A stretch of DNA of 64,000 nt, from the NCBI GenBank assembly GCA_964017145.1, contig OZ024845.1:1240001-1304000 (forward strand), given 5' to 3'. Of the stretch, positions 48,568-60,517 are shown one piece after another (positions within the stretch are counted from its first letter, which is position 1; every line of letters begins with the position of its first letter). The stretch comes from Agrocybe praecox. Lineage: Eukaryota > Basidiomycota > Agaricomycetes > Agaricales > Agrocybaceae. Made by a program: the position numbers and the translations under genes. The notes under the pieces were generated by a model. It made no database searches. It was not told the origin of the DNA and saw nothing but the letters and a program-made list of their open reading frames with translations.

Positions 48568-51075
48568 TCAAGAAGATGGCGGCCAGTTCGAATTTGTATT
48601 ACGAAGTAGGCTTTATATGATAACGGTCCGTCAGTAATGGACTCGAAATAACGAAGGTGAGCATTCCACTTACTTCGCAATGGCGCCCAAATCAACAGGA
48701 GGAGAAGCTCCTGTCCCAATCAATGTCTTATGTCCAAAGCTTGGAACACCACCATTGGTTACGACGTAGACAAAGGCAGGTCCAGGAGGGTAGTGTCTTG
48801 GCGATGGAGGTCCGGTTACGGTGAGCGTGCGTCTATCTGCAGAGAGCGTCGATACCAGTTTGACAAGACGTTGATCCATGTGCACTCCGTGCGTGGAGAA
48901 ACCAAGATCCATTATGTGTACTGGTTATTATTATGATTATGATTATTCTAGCTGAATTTTGCGCTCTCGTACCTGATACAGAAGTGACACCCTTAGGGAG
49001 GTTGGCCTTCAATTGGAACTTCTCATTATAGTTTACTGTAGGTGGTAGCCCGGAGTATGTTGGGCGAGGACGGGATATATACGGAGGGGAATAAAATTCC
49101 AGCCTTGTGTACGTTGTTCACTTCATTTTCTGTTCTCGTCATAAAGTTCAAGCTACGTACCTATATTCCGTAGCAAACAATACTGTCGAGACGTCGGTAT
49201 TGGGATTAGACCCGGCTGAATGGAATTAAGCGAAACCTCCATCAGGGGTAATGCCACGTGGATCTGATGGGACAAATGATACGCACCTAACATAACACTC
49301 CCGTTTGGAGTGAGAGAAGCAGTTGAATGATACATTCTGGCTATATCCGTCGTAGGAATACCAACAGAGGAGAACCTTTTCCCGACTGGCGCAGCTGGGT
49401 CGTAAATAACAGGAGTAAAAGCAGGATTAGCTGCGTCGCTGTCCCCTTGAAAACGGTCATTGCTCTATGCGAAAAGTGAAGAAAGGAACGAATAAATTAG
49501 CTTAATAAAAAATGGAAATTTCAAATACTCACAAATCCGTAACCCGCAACTCCAGTTTGGGCTCCATTAACAATGAGGAAACGCATGTCGGGAAGCTGAA
49601 TAAGGTCCAACATGATCCGCGACTGGGGCATAAACTCGACTTTCCAGCCTTCCGCGATACCCTTTGGCGTGAGTACCAAGCGCGAACATTGGTTGGATGT
49701 CGGTGTCAGCACGCTGTAGTTCGCCGCGGGGAGGTTATCGGTTGCTTTGGATCCTCCACAAAGCATCACTTCAGGTGTATAATTGTTCTCTGGAGTTAGT
49801 GGCAAAAGAACAGCGCTGGCAGAGAACGGAGAACTGAAAAGAAATTAGGCTGAATATCGAGGAATATTATCAAGTGGTTTACCTGATACGAACGCCATTG
49901 GGGATTCCAGGTAGTCTCGTCTCAGTATTTGTGCGCCAATTAAATAGCATTGCCTGTTGATTGGCCGCGACGAAAATATTTCCGTCGGGGAGATATACCA
50001 TATTCGGGAAGTGGTTTGCGTTTAAAGTATCTACGAGGAACTTGCTTGGAATTTGAAGTCCATTGGTTCCTTATTCTGGTGTCAGTACATCAAGTTAACT
50101 AACCATTTAGAATCAACGCACCGTGTATATTCTTCGGAGGGTAGAACTCATAGGATGGATTGTTGATTGAGGGACTATTAATGAAGCTCAAGGTACGATT
50201 CTCAGCTTCCTGAATTGAAAAAAAAAAAAAAAAAAAAAAAAAACATGGGCTCACTCTCCAATAGTAGAACCACTGGTTGGCCATTTTCAATCAGAATGAC
50301 CGACGACACAATAATAGATCGATATGTGTCTGCTCACCCGAAAATTAGAACGGATCCATCTTCGATTCTCACCTGCATGTGAGCAGCAATATGAGCGCCT
50401 TTGTTTTGAAAATAGATCAAGGACAGACTGATGAAGGGTACCACCGATCCGAAGTCAAGCGAACTGTATTTTGGTCCTCGAATATATCGCATGATCCATC
50501 TGTGCACGGCGTAAAAAGACGAATGGCCTGCAGCCCGTCTTGGCCTATGAAAATAGACGTCAATACATGTAGTACCTCAAAAGCACAACGCAAAAATCAC
50601 CAGTAATTATAATTGGGTTGCCAGCTGAGCTGATAAAGGTACCGTTTCCCAGGAAGCTCCCAGTGGCACACCAGGTGTTACTCAGTGGATTCAGTGGCCT
50701 CACCGACTTTGTCGCCAGGTTCAATTCAGCAGCCCAGGCTGGATGGCCGTTGATGGTGAGAGCGTTATGTTCACTTTCACGAAAATATATTAGCCCCGGC
50801 GGTCAAATCGACATGTGACTGGATGAATTTACACTTTGTCGAACAGGATGGCAGTTGTTTCGGAGACTACAGCAAGCTGCATCCCGCTCACACCTGAATT
50901 CCTGTAAATACGATACTTAGCACAACATCTACTACGATAAGTGTAATATGATTTCTTACCCGTCTTGTGAAAGAGACCAGCGACCAGCGACAAATGTTTG
51001 TGGGTTTGCGTCGCTAGCAAGATCAAGAGAAAAAGCTTGGACGCTTGCTAGGAGAAAGCTGTAAAGGAAGATCAT
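48568..51075 (-). CDS. Copper radical oxidase, glyoxal oxidase type (oxidase B)
   Basis: Start Met at 51075 opens a signal peptide ([15 protein letters not shown]). The exon order is as in oxidase [30 protein letters not shown] (cofactor Cys), DRWYPSS (cofactor Tyr), a GGSTIGD and [14 protein letters not shown] pair, [13 protein letters not shown] (Tyr-His), and [11 protein letters not shown] (His). The last exon, reached through a GT...AAAG intron, reads [13 protein letters not shown] with TGA at 48568-48570. If that intron is not removed the protein ends at a TAA at 48670. The intron before FINSP has a run of about 24 T on the coding strand. A TATA box lies about 38-47 bp before the ATG. 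It is probably secreted. It is one of three minus-strand family members arranged head to tail. Confidence 0.9.
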
Positions 51076-51112
51076 TGTTAGTACTTCACGACACATACCA
51101 ACCGCCGAATGA

Positions 51113-51122
51113 CCTTTTTATA
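51113..51122 (-). promoter_or_regulatory. TATA box of oxidase B
   Basis: TATAAAAAGG on the minus strand, 38 bp upstream of the ATG. Oxidase D has TATAAAAGC at nearly the same distance. Confidence 0.6.
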
Positions 51123-51125
51123 CAG

Positions 51126-52605
51126 TTTTTAAGGTCAAAAAAACTCTCAAAAACCGAGCTGATACATTACAAATGAGTAGTTAAAGAGCAGGTTGATTCT
51201 TCGCCGGTATTCTTAGTCATAGAGTGTTTTCCAGATATAACTATGCTAAGAAACATTGGGCCAAGTATTGGTTATGATGCCGCGGCGCATAGGCAACTCC
51301 ACAGAGACATGCCATGAGAATTTATCGTCGAAACAAAGGTAACCGGTAAGTGACGATAGTCTAATGACCGCAAGTTCCCACCGAAGTGCCCCTTCGTAAA
51401 CTTTGCGACTCACGGCTTCAAAACTGTGAGTCGCAAAGTCCTTATTAGTGTAGAGACTCACGACACCATGTGCCAGCGATCTTAGCGCACTTTGTCCTTG
51501 ACGCCGAGGCAATTGTCAGCAATCGACCGCAAGAAGACATGTCATAAGGTGGACACTGCAGAGAATGCCTCGAGGGCCGATACAACTGCAACGACCAATT
51601 GACATCCCAAGAGCTTCAAGAACTGTCAAGATCCCGACACCATAAATATGCCTGTTTTTCCAACCCGCACATCAAAGATTCAGTCCTTGAGGATCGGTTC
51701 CAAGTTCCAGCATGACAAAAGACTTTGAGGTCCTGGAGGGGGTACGATGTGGCCAGAGTTCAGAGCACCTCGAGCAGCTTCAAAGGATGATAGCCTGTAG
51801 CTAGCAAAGAGAAGGACTCCGCGGTAGGGTAAGGTGCGTTTTGCTTCATGACTCGGTGAATGCGTGGGAACCACTCCCTGATGTAAAGCCGGGTTAGACG
51901 GAGTAGTGGACGTGTGATGACATCAAAGGTGATTAATTGATTAATTGCGAGCGTCCGCGAGTGGAACCGTGTGAATATCAGCGGTCCGACTGCGTAAAGA
52001 ATTCGGGTACAATCCAAGTGTTGATTCTGTTGCGATCCAAGCTCATCTGAGCATTTCAAGGTGTTAAGATAACTTAGGTACTATCTATAGTATCTACTTG
52101 GACATTTGGCCGGCTTAACTCGAATAGAATAAAATTTGAAGCCCTTCTTTATGCTCACGACCTGTCTGCAGCGGGATGATTGTTCGATGCGACGGTCTAT
52201 TTCAAGTCTATTTTAATAGTTTCACCAAACATAACATTATAATATTAGAACGCTGTATAATACGGTAAGTATAATGAAGATACGCTTTCTTACAATGCTA
52301 GATTCTGGGCGCAAATGGTCAAAGCTTTACTTAGTCGTTTCAAGGACTACAATAGATCATCTATCGGTCGTTCGTGCAGTTTCTGATTGAGTAGCCTACA
52401 TGCTTATCTTTGTATACTTATAAAGTCAATCAAGTAACTTAACTTCGGGCCAAATTTGATCTGGATTGCCTCTGAAACCTGAGAACTGAGGCCTGAGGCC
52501 CGAGTACTAAGCTCTAATAATGAGACGAGCTAAAAATCCCTCGCATGCATTATATAAGGATTGCCCCTTTCATATTAGATTCTTCTCCTCTTGTTCTCTA
52601 CCCTA
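51126..52605. other. Promoter region of oxidase B and spacer
   Basis: 51140-51320 resembles the region upstream of oxidase D: TACATTACAAATGAGTAGTTAA near 51164 against TTTATTACAAATGGACAGCTAA near 63095, and AGACATGCCATGAGAA near 51304 against AGACATACCATGAGAG near 63242. A TTTATATAAGG-like TATA motif (reading CATTATATAAGG) near 52549 precedes the next plus-strand gene by about 55 bp. No gene is seen. Confidence 0.45.
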
Positions 52606-54664
52606 ATGTCAGGGACAGGATTTCCAGATCCACTCCCTCTTCCTGTTGAGGACACCAATATTTCCGGTGGAGCAGATGGTGTTTTCATTGGTAATTTGAT
52701 CTCTCTGGCAGCCAAAGTTTCTTGTTTAATGAGCTAATTGGGATAATTTCTTTATAACGGCAACAGGATTCATTTTCTCGACAGCGTCAGTTTTGTTTCG
52801 TCTGAGATAGGCAGTATTACGACATGCTGAACATGATGTACTAGACTTTTGGGAGTCTTGCTGCTGTTAGCATGGAACTATGCCCGCAGAAATAATGACT
52901 CTTGGAAACTACGAATCTTTGTGCGTAGTATAGTACCGTTGCCATTTTACATGACATTTCTTACTACTCTCGCTCTTTAGGTCGCTTCCCTTGTGTATAT
53001 ATTCCCTTTTTCTTCTGCCATACAACGCCAAAAATTCACCTATTTTCCTCAGAGTCATGGACTTTGCCACTACGGTCTGCAGTGCTATATTCATACACGA
53101 GAAATTAGTGAGCAAACTCACGGGGCGGTCTTTACTATGTGGCATGAAGTTGATGCGTCTATCCCAGATCGTACATTTTGGCAACATTCCTCAATTCTTT
53201 GTTATAGATAACGGATATAGAGCGGAACTGATATTCACTGTCGTGATCGTTTTTTTGTAAGCAACCCTGGAAGCCATATCAGAGGTTGTGGTATACCTCT
53301 AATCACGGAATCCATTCCATATAATACTAGGGTTCAACTATATTTCGCAAGTAGGGTCTACTTACGTGAGTACAAGGTTCAGCTTACACATTTCGAAGGA
53401 TCTTATGTACTAACCAGTTTTGGAAGTAAACCCTAATCACTTATGGATCGCCGGCGCTATTGTCAGTACTTTCATGACGTCATAGTCTCTGTTAAACTTG
53501 ATATTTCTCTAAGGCACTCGCAGCCACTATTGCGTTTGGTGAGTGAAATTAACTCGAAATAATTCTTACGTGTGATTTATTCCAGGTTAGGTATCATCGT
53601 ATGTGTGTGCCTGCTGCTTTTCTCATCTGAATATCCTGGGCGCTTACTAAATTCCATCAGACACGATTGCCGTGCAATTCATACATAGAAATGTCGCCGA
53701 CTTGCTCAGGCCTTCAATAAGAGTGAGTTATGGCTTTATAATATGGAAAAGCCTTTGTCGCCTGTACTCATGTTTAACAGATCACCGCCGCACTTCACCA
53801 AGGCTTCGTGATCGTTGCAGACGTCATGATTACCATTGTTTTATCGTTGAATTTTATCAAAGCTCGATCGCAAAACAAAGTAGAACGGTACTGTTTTTGT
53901 CCACGTTTGTATATTCTAAGTGTTTCTTATAGCTCTACAGCACGGGAGATATCCTCCAAAACCTTCTATCAATCGTTGTGGCACGTGGATTTCTTATTAC
54001 AATTTGTGACTCGGTGTTCTTGGTAATGGCCTGCGTGAACCCGGTAAATCTTGACTGGTATGTTGTAAGCTCCTCCCCTTCTTGAACCAGGCTTATTTGG
54101 GCATGTAGGATGCCAATACAACTGTCGCTATCTAAATTATATGTCATAACAATGCGTAAGCCTCTTTACCTTCTGAAAGAAACCATGTCGCTCAAAACGA
54201 ATTGTCCATTTCAGTTGCCTTGTGAGTTGAAATGTCTCTTATAACCGTGTTGATATCTCACTTATAATTGGTAGACTTAACGCACGCGCGGGAAATCGAA
54301 ACACGGGGATTGAAATGAACTCCTTCACCTTAGTTGCTTCAAAGGGGAGTCACAACAATGCCTCAACAACTATTTCGGCCAAGGTAAGGCAATGCTCATT
54401 TCTCACACATTTAAATTTTAACAACTTTGTTCACTTAAACAGGATCTAGAAAGAGCGGGAACTGTTAAAGAGGAAGGGGTTCCTGCACGCAAGTCTCGCA
54501 ATCAAGTGATAATGACAAACATTCTCGTCGAGCGGGAGCTTGAAGTGTACGACGACACCCACAACGTAATCATGATATTTTCCTCAACTACCAGTGATGT
54601 TACTGATATGTATATTTCTCCAGCTCACATCCGTTTGATTTGGTTGACTTCCCATCCCTTCTAG
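52606..54664 (+). CDS. Seven-TM protein of the fungal DUF6534 type, possibly disabled
   Basis: This is a membrane protein family of unknown function, abundant in Agaricomycetes. ATG at 52606 starts a short polar N-terminus ending ADGVFIG after an intron. Hydrophobic segments follow: FIFSTASVLF, LLGVLLLLAWN, LIFTVVIVFLVQLYFASRVY near 53225-53365 (across an intron), LWIAGAIVSTF, ALAATIAFG, HQGFVIVADVMITIVLSLNF near 53795, and the family-typical NLLSIVVARGFLITICDSVF near 53957. Then come SLSKLYVITM near 54125 and LNARAGNRNTGIEMNS near 54275 with a polar tail to a stop near 54664. The frame near 52800-52860 reads through a stop and a probable one-base shift between YYDMLNMMY and RLLGVLLLL. The gene may therefore be a pseudogene, unless an intron resolves it. 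Confidence 0.6.
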
Positions 54665-55659
54665 ACAAATGTAGTTTTTAGCCTACGCATTCCCAGTTGT
54701 ATTTTTAAGAGACGTGTTGCACAGTATCGCGAACGTTCTCTCCAATAGCGGTCATTGAAATACTAGAGCTAGGAAGGAGTGCTGCAGCCGGTGTAAGCGA
54801 CTTGATTTGAGGGGGGACCAAACACAGATAAAAGGCTAAACCAATGTCGGGATGTAAAGGTTTGTATCAACAGCGCTCGAGAGTCGGGATGCTGATGCCG
54901 TTGCCTAACAGCAAGAAATAAGTAGTTCAGCCCCAGTGCACCTCAAGGTATTCGCGCCAGAAAAGTCGAATCAAGACCAACTTGCACAGGATATTGGCCT
55001 CCAGCTGACTAGAGCATTTTACGTAGAGGAAAACCTGTGAATCAACACAGGTTTCATCCAGTCATTGAGAACGACGAAAAACTGAAATGATTTGGCCAAG
55101 AGTCCAAATCACGATGATGGCTAGTTTGGCAAACTCATGACCACGCACGAGAATTTCTTTACGTTCGACCCGTAGATAGCCTAGAATCCAGCTGCTTCCA
55201 AGTTTTAAGACCAGTGAAAGAGATCGCAAATAGTCGAGGTAGCTTTGGAACAAAGTGCTCGCCAGTCAGTTTTAGACTTGTTTTTACGATCAAAGGCACC
55301 ACAGGAGGATTGTACAGAAAGAGATAGGGATTAATAATATTTCCTAGAGCCCATTACTCTGTCAACATACTACGCATCATGAATGGAACTAACCTATATC
55401 GCCCTGTTCTACCCCCTTCGGGCTCCCCATCATTGTCCGAATCATTCCTAGCAATGTAAAATAAGCTTGAGGTCTGGTGTTGGGCTGTAGGAGTGTGGAC
55501 GTGTAGAGGAGGTGGAGACGCGTACCAAGGCGAAAAAAAAGGTGGTGGCAGATGAAGGCAACGTTGAACAACAGAGTTACGAGTAACGGACATCGGGATT
55601 CGGGAATCGGAATAAACACAACATTTGCCAAGCGCATGATCGTGACATAAGTCACATGT
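54665..55659. other. Spacer with no recognised gene
   Basis: 55354-55655 (minus) has open frames such as HLPPPFFSPWYASPPPLHV, which look like low-complexity reading. It may be an insertion at the 3' edge of the oxidase pseudogene that follows. Confidence 0.3.
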
Positions 55660-56520
55660 CGGACAGTTCACGTGCATGAACATATTATCAGGAAGCTGCA
55701 TAATTTATATTTATCTATAATCTCGAGCATATCTTTACCTCGAGCATAACTCATAGGCGAGGCATGAATTTCGACTTTCCGTTCTGCGGCCATGAAGAGT
55801 AAGTACCATCCGAGCGCACTGAGCCGATGCGGGAGTGCGGGAGCCAACGGGAGCTGTAATTCGCCTGAGGGAGCCTATTCGACGTTGTCGATCCTCCGCA
55901 AATTATTACCTCAGGACTCGGAATCTACCTATTCTCGGGTGACAACGGTAAGAGGACAGCGCTACATGAGAATGGGTAACTATTCGGGTATCAGGCTACA
56001 CGTTAGCCTTGGAAAATACCTTTTTTGTCTCCTATGAATATGAAGTACCTGACACGAACACCGTTCGGTATCCTAGGAAGCCTGAATTCTGCATTTACTT
56101 TCCAATCGAGCAACATAGCTTGTTCCATCGGGAAGGTGTATTATGTTTGGAAACTGGTTGCCGAACAACGTATCTACTAGGAACGCGCCCGGAATCTGAA
56201 GACCGTTGAAGCCTATAAATGGTGTGAATAAAAGGATGGACCATGGAGAAATAAAGTCACGTACCGTGTATATCCTTCGGTAGATAAAACTCGTAAGAAG
56301 GATTATTGAGATTCGCGTTGTTTATGTATCTGAAGAGATTATCCGGATATGTGTAAATGCTCAATAGTATGCAACTTACACCAGGTCTGTAGAGCCGCTA
56401 TGATATCGATAGTCGACATTAACATCTCCAAACCAACCAAGATGAACAAATTAAAGGATACCACCGATTCGAAGTCAACCGAACAGTATGCTGATCCTCG
56501 AAGATAGCGCATTCCATCCC
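55660..56520 (-). pseudogene. Decayed copper radical oxidase (-), between oxidases B and C
   Basis: Read on the minus strand, from the 5' side: IFEDQHTVRLTSNRW near 56500-56455, [16 protein letters not shown] near 56325-56270, FNGLQIPGAFLVDT near 56215, a garbled LPDG... segment, IPNGVRV near 56060, LPLSPENR and VIICGGSTTS near 55950-55890, and QLPDNMFMHVN near 55690. First and last exons and the Tyr-His and His exons are missing, and several frameshifts are present. Confidence 0.8.
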
Positions 56521-57190
56521 ATCTGGGTATCAGGAAGTCGGTCCAGAGATAAATTGGGTGTGTGGAAGCTCGTCAACATCTCTGGCGAGCACCCGAGGGT
56601 CAAGAGCGTAGATACTGAGAAGCCCAAAAGAAAGCAAATAAAATTGAAGATAAAGCATTCAAATAGCACACTTTGGGGATGGTGGGAGGCATATTTAGTC
56701 GAAGTCCCATTTAGTCATAAGATAGAGTCGAAAGGAAAGAACGATTAGTCCCAAAGCCATTATATCACGGAGGAAATGGACCTTTTATAAATGGCGTCGA
56801 GCAGTGATAAGCAGCTATAAGCCACCAGCCAGAAGTGGGAAAAAAATATCTTAGGTTCGGCTGTACCAGTTCGTAATTAGTCAAAAATTTGCCCAGAAAA
56901 TACCGAGTCTTGAAGATAATCAACCCCAAATTGAAGACCTTGTCACCCGTGTCAAATATTACCACCCACAATGTTGCCACAATAGTCCTAAAATCAGAAG
57001 TTTCCGACTGATTGCCTTGAGATATCTTGGGAGGCATGCTACGGCGGTCGTGGCAAGGTTTTAAGAGTAGACAAGAGAGCGTATCAAGGTACATACGGCG
57101 AATATGTGTAGCAATAAAGAAAGAGGGGACTAGAGGTGCCAGAAAAGAAGGAAAAGTTTTCGCGCCGATAATCACAAATTACAGATATCA
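56521..57190. other. Spacer between oxidase pseudogene and oxidase C
   Basis: No gene family recognised; only short open frames. Confidence 0.35.
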
Positions 57191-59674
57191 TTACCAATTC
57201 GACGATGTACTACGAAGCAAGCTATGGAGGAATTAGTGATGAATTAAAAAGGTGGACTCGACTATACTTACTTCGCGATAGCATCCAAATCGACGGGAGG
57301 CGAAGCGCCAGTCCCAATCAACGTCTTGTGTCCAAAGCTTGGAACACCATTGTCTGTAACGACATATAGGAAGGCGGGACCAGGAGGGTAATGTTTTGAA
57401 GATGGTGGACCAGTCACAATGAGCGTACGCCTATCTGCTGAAAGAGTCGATTTGAGTTTAACGACCCGCTGATCCATGTGTACACCATGTGTCGCGAACC
57501 CGAGGTCCATAATGATTACTACAAGTAGTGTCATCTTTGATAGATGATACACGAGTAAATTGGCTTACCATTCAGGTGTGTAGCGTGTTTAGGAAGGTCC
57601 ACCTTTAGTTCAAATACGTGGTTATAGTCAACTGTTATAGGGAGCCCAGAATATGAAGGTCGAGGCTGTGTCATGTACGGAGGAGAATAAGATTCAAGCC
57701 TATCAAAATCACCTCATAAGATCCATCGCACAAAAAGAAAACATATTCGAGTGTACATACCGATACTCTGTAGGGTATGGTACGTCAGTCGTCCTGTCGT
57801 CGTTGGGATTGGACCCAGCTGAGCGATGAGAAAGCTATCAATTATGCCATCGTCGTCATAATTCAGCGAATCAACACATACCGATAAGTATTGTCCCATT
57901 TGGGGTGAGCGTTGCGGTTGAATGGTAGACCCTGGCTATGTCACTGGCCGGAATACCGATTGAAGAAAATCTTTGTCCTTCTGGGGCAGTCGGATCGTAT
58001 ATGACGGGTCTAAATGCAGGATTTGCCGCGTCGCTCTCGCCGACACGGTCAGGGGTCTATGCGAAAGAACAGGTTGAGCCAATAAAAACGGAAAGATTAG
58101 GTTACTAAAGGGGACTCACAAATCCATATCCTGCCATCCCAGCTTGGGCGCCGTTTACAATGAGTATTCGCATATCAGGAAGTTGGACCATTTCGGGCAT
58201 CACCCGTGTCTGAGGCATGTGTTCGACCTTCCACCCAGCGGCAATTCCAGCTGGAGTTAGGACCATACGAGAGCATTGAGAAGATGCTGGAGCATGGGCT
58301 CGATGGGGCTCTGAAGTGAGGTTATCTGGCATTGTTGAACCGCCGCAGATCATCACCTCCGGAATATAGTCGTTCTCTGGTGTGAGTGGTAAAAGGACTG
58401 CCCCTGCCGAGAATGGGGAGCTGTAATTGAGAAAGAAAGGTTAGTTCATATCAGACGGTCATTTTTCTTTATATATCATACGTAATGCGAACACCATTAG
58501 GGATTCCGGGTAACCTGGTTTCTGTATTCGTACGCCAGTTGAATATCATTGCCTGTTGATTAGCGGCAATGAAAATATTTCCGTCGGGAAGATAAATCAT
58601 GATTGGAAAATTGTTTGCGTTCAAGGTATCTATCATGAATTGGCTAGGAATTTGAATGCCATTATAACCTGAGTGGTGGATGGCATTAGTATGTTTGAAC
58701 TCAATATCGCCGTCAAATTACCATGGATGTTCTTTGGAGGATAGAACTCATATGTTGGGTTGTTAGCCGTTGAGTTATTTATAAATCTGTGGAAATGTGA
58801 AACCCGGATAGACGTCAAATAAGATAGAATTACTGACCCCCAGATTTTTGAGCCACTGAAAATTTCCTATGAAAAGAGCGACACAATAAAACCGCCAGCT
58901 AGTAAACACTACTCACCCATATATGAGGACAGATCCATCTTCGATTCTGACCTGGTAGCATACACTCATATTAGAAAAAATAACTTATGAATTTATAATA
59001 TAGTCAACGTACCGAGGAAGGGTACCATCTGTCAGTGGCCATGCGCATTGTATTTTGATCTTCGAAAATATCGCATTTTCCATCCGAGCATGGTGTAAAA
59101 AGCCGAATCGCTTGCAAGCCGTCCTGACCTGTACAACTGAATGGTAAGTCAAGGCTCATGCAGAAGAATTGGTGTAAAGAGCGCACCAGTAATTACGACG
59201 GGGTTGCCAGCAGAACTGACAAGAGTGCCGTTTCCTAAAAAGCTTCCTGTCGCACACCAAGTATTGCTTAGTGGATTTAACGGCCTTATCTTCTTTGTAA
59301 CTAGGTTGAATTCGGAGGCCCAAGCTGGGTGTCCATTGATATTTAGAGGATTGTGCTCCCTATAATAAGAATTATGAGCGTTGAGCCCCGCATAACGAAT
59401 GACTAGTAGCGGTATAGACACGTACACTTTGTCGAGGATGATCGCCGTGGTTTCAGACACGACGGCCAGCTGCATGGCACTTACACCTGAAGTGCTGTAC
59501 ATAATTATTAGCATGACTCCAACAGAGGGAGAATATCACTCATACATACCCCTCTTTTGTCAGAGTCCATGTACCCGGTACAAAGCCCAGAGAACGTTCA
59601 TCGTCGACCTTGTAGCCCCAGGCACACGCTTGAAGGAACGCTGTAAAAAGCAAGAAAAATCGTCGGGAGTACAT
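57191..59674 (-). CDS. Copper radical oxidase, glyoxal oxidase type (oxidase C)
   Basis: Start Met at 59674 with a signal peptide ([18 protein letters not shown]). Exons in family order carry [31 protein letters not shown] (cofactor Cys), [10 protein letters not shown] (cofactor Tyr), GGSKIWG then [44 protein letters not shown] (Tyr-His), [11 protein letters not shown] (His) and the last exon LLRSTSSNW with TAA at 57191-57193. Junctions checked by eye keep frame. It differs from A, B and D around [20 protein letters not shown] (others read ANYSVFTPTS...) and in [10 protein letters not shown], so it is the most diverged intact member. It is expected to be secreted and peroxide-producing. Confidence 0.9.
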
Positions 59675-60517
59675 TTGTACGTGAGTACCAAAGGCCTTGT
59701 GGTTCGACCGCATTTGAGCCTTCCTTTATGTCATTGAGCAGCTTTATTACTAAAGGAATGCACGTTGGCTGTTAGTCACTCCATTGGGAGACTTAAAATT
59801 TCTATTTATGAAACCTCCCGTATATCGTGTCCCAGAGGAAAAGACGATATCGAAAATTAAAACTGTACGGTGCGCCACAAGTCGGGAATTGCTCATATAC
59901 ACACACTAGTGGGAGAGTCGAGAGTGATGAAGCTTTCGAAGGTTGTCATTTACGCGTTGGAGACAAACTATGCATACAAAGACTCAGTCAGAGTAGGTAG
60001 GCATCAGAAAATTAAGGAAATTACTCAAAAAGCCCTTTAATTAAACACGCAAGCTTCTGAAGCTACGACACTTTTCATTTCATCCATTATTTGCAGTCAA
60101 AGATGACCTCACCGTATTTGTGCATTGGTCTTAAGTTTTATCTCCTATCACTTTTTCGAACAGAGTCAGTTGCCGCAAATTTATGCAGCACGACTTGCCA
60201 GGAGGAAGAACGCCTTTCTGGAGATTCGTAAATGATGTTGTTTCAAAATTTGTGTCCTGCCTTACCCGTCTTATTTGCAACCTATTCGCCTTACTCGTTA
60301 GCCAACATCTAAGATTTGGTAACTACGTAGCATGGGACTTCTGATGTTGCCGCCCTGCCCAAACACCGACTCTTCCGGAATCTTCGAAGTCCAAACTTCA
60401 TATGTACTTTGGGAGGAATATATGTCAGCAAGTTTGTGGTATACTAAATACACAAAAGTCAAAGAAATATGTTAGATACATGCGCGTTGGCTAAATATCA
60501 TCCGATATCGTTTCATC
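59675..60517. other. Spacer between oxidases C and D
   Basis: ACATAAAGGAAGG (minus, near 59722-59735) is a weak TATA candidate for oxidase C. No other feature is recognised. Confidence 0.35.
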
